From positions 16,761,752-16,825,751 of the forward strand of contig CM041548.1 of assembly GCA_023238725.1 (NCBI GenBank): DNA of 64,000 nt, in the 5' to 3' direction. The DNA comes from Scortum barcoo. Its lineage: Eukaryota > Chordata > Actinopteri > Centrarchiformes > Terapontidae. Below, in pieces: positions 34,741 to 47,284 of the stretch (positions are counted from its first letter, which is position 1; every line of letters begins with the position of its first letter). Made by a program: the position numbers and the translations under genes. Under the pieces are notes generated by a model. It saw nothing but the letters and a program-made list of their open reading frames with translations, made no database searches and was not told where the DNA came from.

Positions 34741-37700
34741 AGGCAGCTGCATGACACATCCCAGTCAGCCTTAATCCAATCTCATCTTTTTACTCTGCCT
34801 ACATTGGTGCATCATCTTGCGTGTATTGTGCAGTATATTTTGTCTCCATTAAGCACAAGGAGTTTATCTTCCCTTCCACCGTCCCACTAAACCTTTCAAC
34901 TACGCCCCCTTTTATCTAATATATCCTCAAAGGCGGGGAAATTATTTATTTGGGTGCTAATAGGAACTTTGTCAATATTGGATGTTTGGGCTTGATACTG
35001 ATAGTGATATTTGAGAGTTTAAAAAAATCTGAGCAGGACATTTTAAAGTAAACTTGACAGTAATCTCTATTGGGGCATCAAATGATCTATTTTTGCATTT
35101 TTGTACTGCACTTACCTGTCGGCTCGCATATACAACAATACTGAGACGTCTGAGTTAAGCTAATATCAGCAGATTTGTCAGTCTGATCAAATTCTTGGTG
35201 TGGGAATTACACTGCAACAATTTGAACATTTCTTAAAGTTACCAGTAATTTTAAATGAATAAACAAAGAAGTGAACTATTAAAGAAATAAACCCACAAGT
35301 GACCAATAAAGTAAATAAATCTGGAGAGCTGTAGGAGTGATCTAAGTTTGATTTACTGCTGTTGGTTATGACACAGATCCAAATCATCGCTGCTGCAAAG
35401 CTGCGCTTTCCCTCCTGTCGCTGTGAGGTTACGAGCATTTTTCGGTTTTAATAAGCTTCATACTGTAGACGTTAATGAACACCTCTCCTTCTCTGTGTGC
35501 ATTTCTCTGCCTGAATGTCATCTCCTGGAAACCCCAAATAGCTTAGGACACCTCTGGAGCTCTCCTGAATATAAGCAGAAATAGGAGTTCCTACATTAGG
35601 AGAGTTACTCCGAGGCCTAAAAAGTAAAGCTAAAAATGTGTTGTTGAGAATTTCTGTCCAGTTTGGAGTGTTTTCCTAGATGCTTGATGAATAGGGACCC
35701 TTCTGTGATAGGGGGTTGGCTAATTCAACTTAGGGACGTGTGTGTGTGTGTGTGTGTCATCCACGCTTATAACAAATTTATAAATGAAAAAAAAAAGACG
35801 ACGTAAGAAAGGAAAAAAAGGGGCCTCATTCAATACAAACATGAAACGTGAGCTAAAATCTGAGCACACGTGCGCGCACACAAACACGAGCCAGCTGTCA
35901 GGTCACTGATACGCAGGAGAATATCGGTGTCTGATATGGGCGCGTTTAATAATTCAGAGCAAAGCCGGGGTCATATCTACGATGCGTTATGAGGCTATTG
36001 TCCTCAGGGAGACGCAGAAGGACAGATGCAGCATCGGTGCAGAGAGAAGGCTTTCAACAGAGGAAAAAAGAAAAAAAAAATCGATGTTCAGAGTAGTGAC
36101 TAATAAACCCCTCCTCAGTGGTCTAATACAGGGGTGGTTATTATATTGAGGGCAATGCAGCATTGAGGGACTATTATTACTGTACAAATGGAGTGTGTTC
36201 TCATTCAGCGGAGGCAGAGGTCAGAGGTCAGAGGCTGAATACTTGTCCGCGCACACTGCGTTGCAAATGATGAAGCGAATTAAAAAAAAAAAAAAAGCGC
36301 GGGGGTTACACTCTCGATGTTCACAACGCGCGCACAAAAGCGAGCAAACACAAACAGTCCTTGTGTCAGCATGTCCTCTTATCGTGTCGCTACAGCGGCG
36401 TCGTTCAGGAAAAATTAATCCTCAAACACTGCTACATATATTATTGTGTAATTTGCCTCTGAATTTATTTTTAATCTGCTTTTGTGGAGCACTCACTTTT
36501 CCTCAGTCTGTCTCTCGTGTACTTTAACTTGGCCGCACACAGTGAATTTAGATGGAGACTGACGGTGACTTTGCGACGTGTCTTATGACTTCATTGGATC
36601 CTGGTCTGTGGAGAAATGGCACTTTAAAGCTGGTGTGATTGTAACAAACTGAGGCCTAAACTTGATGCTTCAGTCTAGTTGAGACTTTTCCCCCCACGAT
36701 TTGCCTGTCCCAGACACATTTTTAAGATCTCAGACAAAAACCCTCAAATTGGCTCGGAATCATGCTTCTGCTCACGACAGATTGTTTAGTTTGAGTGGTT
36801 TCGAGATGCGTCTTCAGCTGTCTCAGACGAAAACAAGATTCCTTTGTTGGTGATCCGGCCGGCTATTGTTTGAAACGCTTTGATACTCGTTCAGTATCCG
36901 AGATTCAGTATCAGTACCAGAATGGCTCTTGGTAACTTTGAGCTCAACGCAGAACTTTGCCTAAATTGAATTGTCTGAATTTGGCAAAAAAAAAAAAAAA
37001 AAGATTCAGATCAGGACTGTCTGACTGACTGTGATTCTGACTAATATAGTTTTTTATTGTTTGCCTATTGAGTTGTCACCACTGCAACAGAAATTCTACA
37101 ACAGGACACTAAAAATGCCAAAAATGTTATTATGATTAGGATTTTACACCAGAAAACAAATAAAATAAATATCATAACTTGTAAACATTTAACAGACTGA
37201 TAAAAAAAGGCAAAAGAAGATGCAGTTATCAAATATGAGTTTATTTTTTTTTTATAAATCATTCTTACAAAATTGGCATTTATCTATTTCATTTGTGACC
37301 TCTATAAAAGTTTTCTGTTAATTACAAGGTAGGAGGGAGGAGAAGGCATCAGGACAGCTGGGCTTGACTGAGTCCTTACAGATCAACAGACGTGACGGCT
37401 GATTGGTAATGTGATGCAGCCAGTCACTGATAAATAATCCCAACAACAGGAAGTGGTCATACGTTGTCGCCTTGGCAACAGTGTCTGAAAACAAAGATGA
37501 AAAACGGGGCGTTTTGTAATAAGAGAATGGAAGCTGTGACTCATCCAGTGTATGAAGGGTGGGCTGTTTGGGCCCCGCGTACGGTGCTTTCGCTGCCCGT
37601 CTACTGGAAATAGCAAGTCTAGGACAGACAGTGCTCGGCGTGTCAAGAACTCACATGTTGATTAAAAAAAGGCACAAATCAAGAACAGACTAGTTTCCAG

Positions 37701-40000
37701 CACTCATGCTGCCGCCGCCACTTTAAACGCAGACACTTCCTGGCATGTGTTTTGTTTTGTATTTGTTTTGGTTTTTTTTTTGGGTAAACCTTTTTTTTCC
37801 CCATCTGTTTCGAAGCACACAATGATAACTTGCATAATGTTCCCCCTGATCGAAATGACAGACGTGACAGGCGTTTTAGCGGATGCAGAGGTTTTCCTGG
37901 TGGCCTAAAAATCACATCCATCCCACTGCGCCCTGGGCTCGCATGACATGCCGTGCGGCGCGCCAACTGAAAGATGGAGCCAAATTATCTGACCTGAATA
38001 AAAGCTTTGAAAAGAGTAGGTTTAAACACAACTGTGTCACAACGTCAGACCCGTTATTGTAACGCACGGAGGGGGGGTGAGATGTTACAGCAGAATCTGA
38101 AAGTGTTTCCATCTGGTTCAGGGGACCCAGCTGCTTATTATTCTCCATGTTTCAGTTGGCGTAGTTTTTATTGGGACTTTGCAATTTGACTCACGTGGAG
38201 AGTCAAGATGGCGCAGCCCAGTCCAATTCTAGATCACCGGCGTATCCAATCTTGTAGAGTTAAAACTCCACTACTACGACTCTGAAAATGTTATGTGTCT
38301 CTTGGGAGCGTGATTTATGTTTCCCTGGAAAACCAATGCAGAGTGAAACATAATATGAGCTGTATATTGGCATCTTTGTGGATCAATGTGCACAGCGTGT
38401 TGAAAATAAACTAAATAAATACCATTAGCTTCCCTCAGCGATGCAGGATCAGTCTTGAGTTCTCGCCACGTCATCTCAAATCGTACACAGTCTTTTCTCT
38501 TTTTCTTTTTTCTTTCCAAAAAATAAATATATGTCTATGTACAGTGCTGAGAGTCGCAGGGATTTGAAACGGGTGGTGGTGTTTTTTTTTTGTTTGTGTG
38601 TGAGATATCTGCAAAGCTGGGGGATGCGGTTCTCTTGAGGTGATCAACAACAATTAATTCAAATCATCAGACATAAAAGGCTTGATATGGATTGAAACAA
38701 TATGGTTCTCTAAAGATGAAATGGGGACCAGATGCGGACCAGGCGAGGAGCGTGTTTTTTTTTCCCACATACTGTCGATGAGTGAACATCGTCTGTTGTG
38801 ACTCCACATTAAACAGATCATAAATCTCTCCTGGTGAACAAACGAACGCTCCAAACCTTTAAGTCCCAGAATGTAAATACAAACATGATGTGAGAGGGAA
38901 AAAAAAAACAACAACAACAACAACATTATGACAGTGCTGCTGGGTTTGATATGATGCGCTGAAACAGAGTAGCTTTGCTGTGGTAGCGTTTGAATATGAT
39001 GCTCCATTGCATGAGCGCAACCTTTGTTGACACCGTGAAGGCTTTACAATACATTTCACATAAACTAGAACAAAATGAAAACAAATCAATGAAGAAAAAA
39101 AAAAAAACTCAAAGCAAAACAGTCACTGAATGTGTGACACTGATATCGACGGCCTTGATGACAGCTACTGATTAACACACTGAACAGCTCTGGCTAAGAC
39201 ATTACACTGAATGCCTGCCTGACAGAAAAGGCCACTAAAAGCACGCTGCTTTCATTCAAGTGTCTGTGAACTAAATGTGAGAGTGGACTGCCTGTGCTCT
39301 CAGCCGCGCTGCACGCAGGACTAATGGAAGCGTGTCGCGGCTCCGCGCTACGAGCCGGCCATCTTCTCTCCGAAATGATCAATTAAAGGTCGAGATGGCC
39401 AGTTATTTTAGCATTTTGATCTGGTCGCAATACCACAAAGGGTAGTTTAAGGTGCAGAATATCAGGATGCGAGCAGCTGTTATGGGAACATGCACGGCCA
39501 GAGTCAGGGTGTGTTCAGGGATTTTGGGGGGGCTGTCCATCCAAGGCTAGCATTAGCCAGCAGGTCATGTGTGTGGGTCACTGCTTTCACAACACAATGG
39601 TCCATAATGTTAGTGTTTCATCAACAGCTTGTCCCCTGGGAATAAAACAGCACTCCAAATGAAATAGGTTTATCTAATTTGAGCGAAAACGTATCTCTGC
39701 CTGACAAATGGAGGAGAATTTAATGGCTCAGAGGTCCTGATATGTCACAGGGAGGGGAGAAAAAAAAAAAGATGGCGGCAGGAGAGCAACATCAGACTGA
39801 TGACTAGTATATTTCAACGCAAGAGCATCCAGGCATCTCAAAGTGATGTAGGCAACGTGATGTGCAATAAACAATTTTAAAGGCAGACCCTGATGTCAGA
39901 ATGGCACTGATGCTCTCACCTTTAAAAAAAAAAAAAAAAAATCTCTACAAGCACTCCCTGTGAATTTACGCTGGTCACTAAAGACCCGCCATAGTGGACT
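34741..40000. other. Intergenic region between convergent med30 and ext1
   Basis: I see no coding gene here. The region has a GT repeat (35739-35758), A runs near 36282 and 36985, and repeated AATAAA-type motifs on both strands, as expected between convergent genes. Non-repetitive blocks at about 36120-36260 and 39290-39500 may be conserved. A perfect AAGATGGCGGC (YY1-type) motif is at about 39770-39780. The rest shows nothing I can name. Confidence 0.7.
35739..35758. repeat. (GT)n microsatellite
   Basis: A GT run of about ten units in the region between med30 and ext1. Confidence 0.9.
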
Positions 40001-41285
40001 GAAATTTTATTCCATTTCCCCCTGTAAGGATCCTGCTTTGAGGCCGCGCAGGAAGAAATAAATGGGCGAAACGAGTTTGGGTTAGAATGCAACGTTCTGC
40101 TCCATTTCATCCAGAAATGTTCATTTCGCTCATTCCAACGGAGGGAAAATGTACTCTGCTCGAGCTTATGGTTGGATGAGCCAACTTTTCAAGGCTCTGT
40201 ACAGACACAACACGCACGCACACATAAACACACACACACACACATAGAAGAGTGAAAGTACAGAAGAGTTTGGAGGGGGAAATAAAAGATGATGAAAGTG
40301 AGTGTAAAAAAAAAAAAAGATAAAAAAAGTACAACTGCCGTGGCAAATACGAGAGGAAAATGGGATATGAAACGAGATGTTTTTCTAACTTATCTCAGTG
40401 ATAACAGGGAAGCAGGCTATTATAAAAGCCATATCAGCACATCAAGGAATGAGACAAGGATATGACAGACAGGATGTTGTCAGACTTCAGGCCCGAAGAT
40501 TTGTGTTTATCGGCGAGGATTTCTGGAAATAATGGCTGCTTTGCTCTGAAAACCTCGTCAGGCCACTGTAATAACAGGTTGGACTCTGACTGCTGTTTAC
40601 CTTTTCTGAAAACAGACTGAAAATATTAGAGCGGTGAGGCTCTGATGTCAAACCTCCGTCATCAGTGATACAAGAGTGCTGATTTGTACAGAAATCAAAT
40701 CAACTAGAACAGGGTTTCCGGGGCTATAAAGCAGGGGTTCGCTAGTGAGTCCAGTATTATGTCCTGATGCAGACTGGGGAGGGTTGCTAGGGGCGACCAG
40801 TAGGATTTCTGGTGGGTGGGGTTGCCAGGTTTGCGATCGTAGACACCTTCCCTCTTCTACCGTCCTGCGCACGTGCCGAGAGAGCAGGAAAGTCAATGTC
40901 GTCCTTGTTCTTGTTGTACAAAAAAATATTCTATCCAAGAGTTCTCGTCGTCAGTAGTGCGTGCTGTTTGCACATTAGCAAAACATACAGTACTGTTTGG
41001 CATGTCCATCAGTTTGTGTACTCCTCTTTGTCTGTCTGTGTTTGCAGTTTTTGTTTGTGTTTTTTCATACCCAAACGCCATCTGCTTGTTTCCGATTCAT
41101 CCCTTCCCACGTCAAGTCCTGGCAGCAGCGGCGCTGTGGTCATTGGCAATGTGCTGAGTGGAAGACAGAGCTGTGTCACTCCCTGTCCATCCTGCTGTAG
41201 TCCTACTACTCCTTCTACTCTCCACAGAGTCTCTCTCTCGTGCCTCCCCCTGTGTGGGGTCTCCCCCGAGGGGGCGCCGGTCCTG
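40001..41285 (-). other. ext1: ext1 3' UTR (estimated)
   Basis: This is the sequence downstream of the ext1 stop on the - strand. The nearest canonical AATAAA on the - strand is at 40006-40011 (TTTATT on +), with an ATTAAA at 39719-39724 and another AATAAA at 38167-38172. The 3' UTR is therefore probably at least 1.3 kb. A CA-rich stretch at 40209-40244 would lie inside it as GU-rich RNA. A 250-codon open frame on the + strand across 40812-41564 is only the antisense of exon 11 plus UTR. Confidence 0.4.
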
Positions 41286-41471
41286 TCAGAGCCTCTCAAT
41301 GTCCCTGTATTTCTTGCGGAGAATGGAGACCTGGTCCTTGAACAGGACGGGGTCCAGTCTCATCTGGGAGTGGACCAGCGGCATGCCGCCAAACCAGCTG
41401 GCGAACTTGTTCATGCAGGTTTGCCGCTGGGCAAAGTGGTCTGGATCGGCCCAGCGAGAAGCCCTCGAAGA
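41286..41471 (-). CDS. ext1: ext1 exon 11 (last coding exon)
   Basis: This 186-bp exon encodes the 61 C-terminal residues and the TGA stop at 41288-41286. Recognisable stretches are SRASRWADPDHFAQRQ, CMNKFASWFGGMPLVHSQMR and DPVLFKDQVSILRKKYRDIE, ending RL. The length and the terminal sequence match human EXT1. The first residue is S where human has T. The acceptor on the - strand is TCATCTCCACCAG. This is the tail of the GT64 domain and its C-terminal extension, which in the family packs in the EXT1-EXT2 complex. The exon is phase 0 at its start. Confidence 0.97.
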   Translation of the reverse strand, partial: SSRASRWADPDHFAQRQTCMNKFASWFGGMPLVHSQMRLDPVLFKDQVSILRKKYRDIERL

Positions 41472-42789
41472 CTGGTGGAGATGAAGAAGTGGAGGGAAGA
41501 AAAAAGAACAATATTAGAGGCATTATCAGTGTTATTAATCACTGTGACTCAGTGTTTGGAATAATTACAGCTTTGGATCAAGGATTCACAACCTCATAGG
41601 CTACTTCTGCTGCTGCTTGGGGCTATGTGGAAAGATTGTGGATTAATGTATTTGAAAAAATAGGAATACTGATTTTGTATATCCACAAATGTCGGAAAGG
41701 AAAATACATATACAAATTGGTTTGTTGCTGACTTTTAGAAAATGTTTTGTCACATTAACTAGTAAGCTGAACAGTTGGAAGAAATATTTAACAGAGGTTG
41801 ATAAAAAGCTGACATAAATAGCTCACAGTGATAGATAAACAGTCAGAATAATTAGCCAAAAGTGATGAATAAACAGTTGGTATAATTAGCCAGAAGTTGT
41901 GGGTAAAGAGTTTCTGTAATTGGCCAAAAGTGATGGATAACTGTTTAAATAATCAGCCAAAAGTAATAAATAAACAGTTGGAATAATTGGCTAAATCAAC
42001 CTAAATTGACAATTCGTTTGAAAAAATACTAAAACAACATCCACTGTGTTGTAGTACTAAAATGAATCTGAATGTGACAGGTGGTGTCAATGAGGAAACG
42101 CTTGAGCTTTGTCCTGTCGTGATGTTGAAGGGGGGGGGGGTCACCAGACGAAAGAGCAGACGTTCCCATTACATGAAAAAGACGATAACAATCATCTGCA
42201 TTCTTTCATTGAATCTTCGTAACAACTTCAGACACCGTGACAAGAGAAAACCATTACTGAATGACGACTGAAAAGAGCGTTTCTCAATAAATCATTAGCT
42301 GGATCATATTCTATATTTGGGACCCGACAAGAAACGGTGACGTAAGAGCACAAAAAACCGACACGACTCCTCTCTGGGCTTTTGTCTCTCCCCGCTGTAA
42401 GTGACTCGTCCTGTTTACTCTCGGGGTCGTACCGACGAATTGTAAGCAAATAATTCATGCTGTTCATAAATCAGCAAGAGTTCGCTCCAGCTGAGAGGCC
42501 GTCACATGCACGAGGGAAGAAAACAACGCTGGCTTTAGCATCAGTTTTGATTTATATAAAAATGAGGACAAATTCCAAGTGGATTATATCATAAATCTGT
42601 TTCAAATCTAAGGTTGTGAGATTGTTATTAGTTCGATCATATCCTGCGATGAAGCCAATTCCCTCAACTGGCAGCTGTCCTCGATTTTTCAACAAACTCT
42701 ACGCTCTAATGAGGAATCTAAGTAAAGAAAGTCCACAGCAAATAATCAAATCATTGATCCACTGATTGTGAGAAGGGTTTCACTCTTAC
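41472..42789 (-). other. ext1: ext1 intron 10
   Basis: This 1.3 kb intron has a GTAAGA donor and a CCACCAG acceptor. It contains the 34-bp minisatellite at 41820-42000 and a run of ten Gs near 42131. Nothing else is recognised. Confidence 0.9.
41820..42000. repeat. Degenerate 34-bp minisatellite
   Basis: The phrase AGCCAAAAGTGATGAATAAA, or a close variant, starts at 41820, 41854, 41888, 41922, 41955 and 41989. The spacing is 34 bp except for one step of 33. Copies differ by several bases and the last is partial. Units also share ACAGTTGG and AATAATTAG. It lies in ext1 intron 10. Confidence 0.85.
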
Positions 42790-42961
42790 CTGTCCCATCA
42801 TAGTCTCCTTGTACTGTTTCTTCTGCGTGACCTTGATGGGCGGCAGCTTGGTGACAGCGGAGACCAGGAAGTTCATCAGGATGTCCTCACAGTTGGCCAG
42901 CTGGTCCACCATGCTCTTCAGACTAGTGGGTAAGTAGTTGGTGTACAGGTGATGGTAATAC
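42790..42961 (-). CDS. ext1: ext1 exon 10 (GT64 domain)
   Basis: This 172-bp exon begins with the last base of a split Arg codon. It encodes YYHHLYTNYLPTSLKSMV, DQLANCEDILMNFLVSAVTK and LPPIKVTQKKQYKETMMGQ. The CEDILMNFLV block is a hallmark of exostosin GT64 domains. The donor is CAG|GTAAGA and the acceptor CCTCTCTCACAG. The length equals the human exon, and the frame joins exactly to exons 9 and 11. Confidence 0.97.
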
Positions 42962-44185
42962 CTGTGAGAGAGGACAGAAAGGAGTCAGAATAAAGTTCTG
43001 AACTGGGAACTGGTTGTGATGAAAGTCGTCTTTTCTTCCAACAGCAGTGAGACATTAATCTGACAGATGAAACAGGCTTTGGTAAAAATGCTATATGTTA
43101 AAGCAGCTATGATTAATAGTTGCTCATAGTTGAACCTGCAGGCAACTGTTATCAGCAAAAAAGCCAAAAATAATTTTAGAAAAAGGAAAAAAAAAAACCC
43201 AGTGTACATTACCTGCTCAGCACCAAACAGCAGACAGACTCATTTAGTGACTAGCTGGTGAACATAGTGAAGCATTTAGCAGCTAAAGATATTAATATTA
43301 ATGGTGATAGAGACCAAAAAAGGAGCTAAAAAAAGCTAAAAGTCACTATTCGACTGACATTAACAGGGACACAAACGCAACTCGAAATTGACAATATTGT
43401 AGTTTCATAACTGCTGTAATAAAATTGTAAATGAGCAACAGTTTGCCGACAAGTTCACCACATCAACCTCTGACCTGCAAACGTTATTGTGGGTTTGATG
43501 TCTTTACGTGGGAACTGTATTTGGATTCATGCCCGACAGCGTCAATGATCCCACAATCTCAGACTTTTAAAGGTGGATTAAGAGTAACGCCTGTGACTGT
43601 GTGGGCAACTTCATTTTAGTGCATCACAAATTTTTGACACCTTTTTGTTCCAGGTTGACACTTTTCGAGTTGAACTCTGAATTCATCATCGGACTTGATT
43701 GCTCGAGTTCCTGGACGGATTGAACGTCTGACTTATTGAAAGTGATTAAGCGTTTTGCTGTGGTGATTGGCTGACTTCAGCTTAATGGACTGCTCCCATC
43801 ACAGCTGAGTGAAGCCATATTAGAGCTGACAGGGCTGTAGTATGACTAAACGCAGGAAGCACAGAGCGGCGCGCAACAGACAAATTGACACTTTTTGGAT
43901 AAAACACACACTGTGTCAAAACACTGGTTTCCTGAGGCTGTGCTGCACTGAACATCACACCTACTTTCATAATCTACAGATCACTGCATCAAAGAGTTGT
44001 AGCAAAAAGAAAGACAACTGAACACTGGAGAGCAGAGCAGCGCAAAGCTGTGATCCTGCCGTATAACAGGAGGGGAAGAGAAGTAAGGTGCATGAAAGAA
44101 AACTGCAGAGCGGAGCGAAGCAGCGAGCGAGCCGCCTCGAGTTTAAGAGAGGAGACAACGGGCGCGAAGCGTCTACCGTACCTAC
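42962..44185 (-). other. ext1: ext1 intron 9
   Basis: This 1.2 kb intron has a GTAGGT donor. It contains a copy of a common fish repeat at about 43230-43420. The rest is not recognised. Confidence 0.85.
43230..43420 (+). repeat. Teleost repeat (GACTAGCTGGTGAACATAGT type)
   Basis: The wording GACTAGCTGGTGAACATAGT, GAAGCATTTAGCAGCTAAAG and AGACCAAAAAAGGAGCTAAA is that of a common fish interspersed repeat. A copy in reverse orientation is at 47285-47430, where GCTCTGCTTTTGGTCTCCAC and CCAGTTCCTGAGGGAAATAT are seen. Confidence 0.65.
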
Positions 44186-44346
44186 CTGTGGTAGATGGCG
44201 GCCCCGGTCAGCACCATCGAATAATCGTTGGTCCATTTGGATGTGTAGCCCCAACGCTCTTTGTTGCTGTCCCAGAAGTGGCTGCGAGCCGGATAACCTA
44301 CGATCCGCTCCGGAAAACTCTGCCAGACGGTGAAGGCAAAGTCCAC
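44186..44346 (-). CDS. ext1: ext1 exon 9 (GT64 domain)
   Basis: This 161-bp exon encodes VDFAFTVWQSFPERIVGYPA, RSHFWDSNKERWGYTSKWTN and DYSMVLTGAAIYH, then two bases of the split Arg codon (AG|G). FPERIVGYPAR and the WTNDYSMVLTGAA block are conserved GT64 signatures that form the nucleotide-sugar and acceptor pocket. The donor is CACAG|GTAGGT and the acceptor CTGTTCAG. Human has Lys at the split codon (from memory), a conservative change. Confidence 0.97.
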
Positions 44347-46431
44347 CTGAACAGACAGAAATACAGATTATAACTATACACTCTAATATTATAATGAAGA
44401 ACATACTTAAAACATAGATACATGCGTGACGGCATAACCTAACATAACCATGTCATAATAACCTCTGAATCTTCCTGTTGTCAAAAATCTGCTTTGATAA
44501 ATCTTTTTAGATAGTTTGTTAGGTCATCAGGTAAACACCATGCTGCCTGACCTATCTTGTATTTTGTATTTCAACCATTTATCCATCACTCATTCCTCTT
44601 CTCTGCTCAATTGCTAGGTGTATTCACAAGCTCTCAACACGTGATCCTCAGGTGTCGCAGCTTCTTTACATATAATCTGTATCTAAATTAATCCATAAAT
44701 ATCTCTTAATGGATTGCATTTTAAGATTTACTGATGACAAACGACCAGCCAGATGAATTGTTCACAACTTAGCAACCCAAAAGTTCCCCTTATAAATGGC
44801 TTTTATTTGATTTACAAAGTATTTGTAAAAGATTAAAATGAAGTGATTGTTTACCATTAATAAAGCCATTATTGCAATACAATTTGAAAGTTGCGACAAT
44901 ACAAAATAAAGCTGAGTATTACTGAAGGTTATTTTTTGTGACAAGTCAAGAAACACAATTTAGATTAGCTTTATTTTAGTATTTTAGTTGAGCTACTGTA
45001 TCTGCTTACAGTATATATTGTGTAAGAGAAAAGACACAGAGGGAAAGAAAAGAGACCACAGGGAGAACTAACAAAGGAAGCGTGCAATCAAACACACCCG
45101 AGTGAAAATACAACAGAGGCAAAACCTCATGAAACACAAAGCAGCCTTTGCTAAGCAGCTGCCTGCAGCCAACTTCTGTGGCGGCGATCAAAGCGTTCAA
45201 TCAAATAATTAGACAAAAACATCAAAAAGGCCTCGGCAGATCAGCAAACAGCTCGCTCTACATTACACCACATATTACCGTGCTATACTGCACTGAGAGA
45301 GCGCTTACATTAATGAATACTTATGTCAGAATCCACTATAAAACACAACACACATCATTTTTATCTACTCTTCCTGTGAAGACGTACAGACTCCCGCAGG
45401 GGAAGGAAGCTGCTCCTGCTTTCAATGCAAGAGAAAGGTAGTTGATGTAATGATATAAAAGTCACAATACGAGGAAGAATTGCCGGAAAAATGGCATGTT
45501 GCACATGGAGTTTATATTTTATCGTGAAGGACACCTCGCCTTTTTAACTTAAGGGTGAAGAAAGCCGAGGGAGAAGGAGGACAAAATGAGGATTACCGTT
45601 TTTAAAAATGCCGCTCACTTTTATACAAGGTTTTAAGGTTTTATATGATGTGAAGGGCGGAGAGATGTGAAGAGTGAATTTTCTTTTTTAACTTGCACTG
45701 TCATTGATGTTCCCTGGGCTCTAAAACTTTGGGAATTGTTTGTGTTCGCGATCCAACTGTCTTCATGGGAGAAACATGGGTCGATTCGTTGTTTTTTTGT
45801 CGGGGTTGGATTTTCCCTTCAATGCCAGCTCTGCCTTGCCATCTTGATCCTCGGCACAAACAGCCTTTATGAGATCTAATTCTACACCGTTCAAAGCAGC
45901 ATCTGGCTTCCCATGGTGCCGCGCCAAATCCTGTCCCCGGGAAAAAAAAAAACAAAAAAACGGGAACGGTCCCGACATGTGGAATAAAAATGCCCGTAAC
46001 AGTGCTGCTCTCGAACAGGGAATTCGGGAGGAACGCTGTGATCGCAGGTGCCAAAACGTGAGGTGGAAGATGGAAAGAAAAGGAGCGAGAGACAAAGGGG
46101 AGGAAACAGAGGCAGAGAAAGAAAGGCAGACAAGAAGAGGGGGGAAAAAGTGAAGCACTGGGAATAAAAGTTAGAGCAGTTTAAGCGATTTAAAAACCGA
46201 GCTGCAGAGCAAAACTTGAAAACACCAGGGACGAAGAGAAAGAGAGAGAAAAAATTGAGAGAAAACGCAATCAGAGAGTTGCATTTGGGATGTGGAGAAA
46301 GTTTGCAGCTCTGTTTTGTCTCAGGAGGAACAGACCATTGAGAGAGAGAGAGAGACGAAGGACATGGAAAGAGGAGGAGGAGGAGGAGGAGAGATTTTTA
46401 CTCTATTATAGTTTATTATATCACAGGATAC
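44347..46431 (-). other. ext1: ext1 intron 8
   Basis: This 2.1 kb intron has a GTATCC donor. Just inside the donor, on the - strand, is a CTCC-rich pyrimidine stretch (46365-46400 as GGAGGA on +). A purine-rich block lies at about 46040-46160. No repeat family or gene was recognised. Confidence 0.85.
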
Positions 46432-46521
46432 CTCTGTAGTGGACAGCACTGTGTCTTCATCCAGGCTGAGGACAGCGTCGGTCACAATGGTCTCATAGGG
46501 CAGGAAACGACTGCTCATCAC
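46432..46521 (-). CDS. ext1: ext1 exon 8 (GT64 domain, DxD motif)
   Basis: This 90-bp exon (30 codons, phase 0) encodes VMSSRFLPYETIVTDAVLSL, DEDTVLSTTE. The DED triplet falls at the position of human Asp565-Asp567, the metal/UDP-binding DxD motif of the GT64 fold. The motif is intact. In human the EXT1-EXT2 complex does the polymerisation, and the GT64 activity may rest mainly on EXT2, so an intact motif does not prove that this site is the active one. The acceptor is CCCCTCTGCAG and the donor GAG|GTATCC. Confidence 0.97.
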
Positions 46522-46974
46522 CTGCAGAGGGGAAACACGGGTTCACAAAGGGTTAAAAACACATCATTAGAAGGAGAACGGTCGGATTCACGGCTTCAAA
46601 CGGCATTCATTTGTGATCATTTGGTTGCCTGAAACACATAAAAAAAAAGACTGTGGATCTGAAAGCGGAGTCTGAAAAAGGAGTAAAGGAGGAGTAAAAC
46701 CCTTTGTGGTCACAGGACTGAAATCTTGTACATGTTGTGCCCTTTTTTCCATTAAACTGCATATTTTTTTGCAAACTGACAGTGTGGAGGTGTTTATTCA
46801 CACAGATGACAGCTTCCATTGGACGTTTCCATGGAAACATTAATAGCTCCATGTCATCATTGCAGGTTGTTGAGGGTTTTGTTCTAAATATCTAAATAAT
46901 CCATCCATTTTTTTTTAAAATATTGACTCTTTTTTAAATGTTTCACTTATCAGCTTGCTTTTTGGCTTAATTTT

Positions 46975-47220
46975 GAAATAAATCCATCCATCCATCCATT
47001 TCCTGCCACTCATTCAGCTTTAGGTAGTGGTGGCTGCAGACCTAACAAGGTAGCCTGGACAAATCTCCCCCTCCAGCTCCTCCTGGGGGTCCCAAGTTAA
47101 GATATACTGTATGTTATCCTTCCAGCCTGTCTCCATGTGAACAGGCCCAGGTGACCTCCAGAGAGAGGCAACAAGGAGGCCTCCCACCACAACATGTCGC
47201 TAGCATCTTTGGACTCAAAA
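46975..47220 (+). repeat. Common teleost repeat with CCATCCATCC start
   Basis: AATCCATCCATCCATCCATT is followed by TCCAGCTCCTCCTGGGGGTC and AACAGGCCCAGGTGACCTCC. This order is typical of a very abundant fish LINE-tail repeat. The copy is diverged. Confidence 0.65.
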
Positions 47221-47284
47221 GACAAGCGTTTCTACCATCTGAAAATATGCAATAACAGATTTTTTTGGCCTCTTGACTGCAGCT

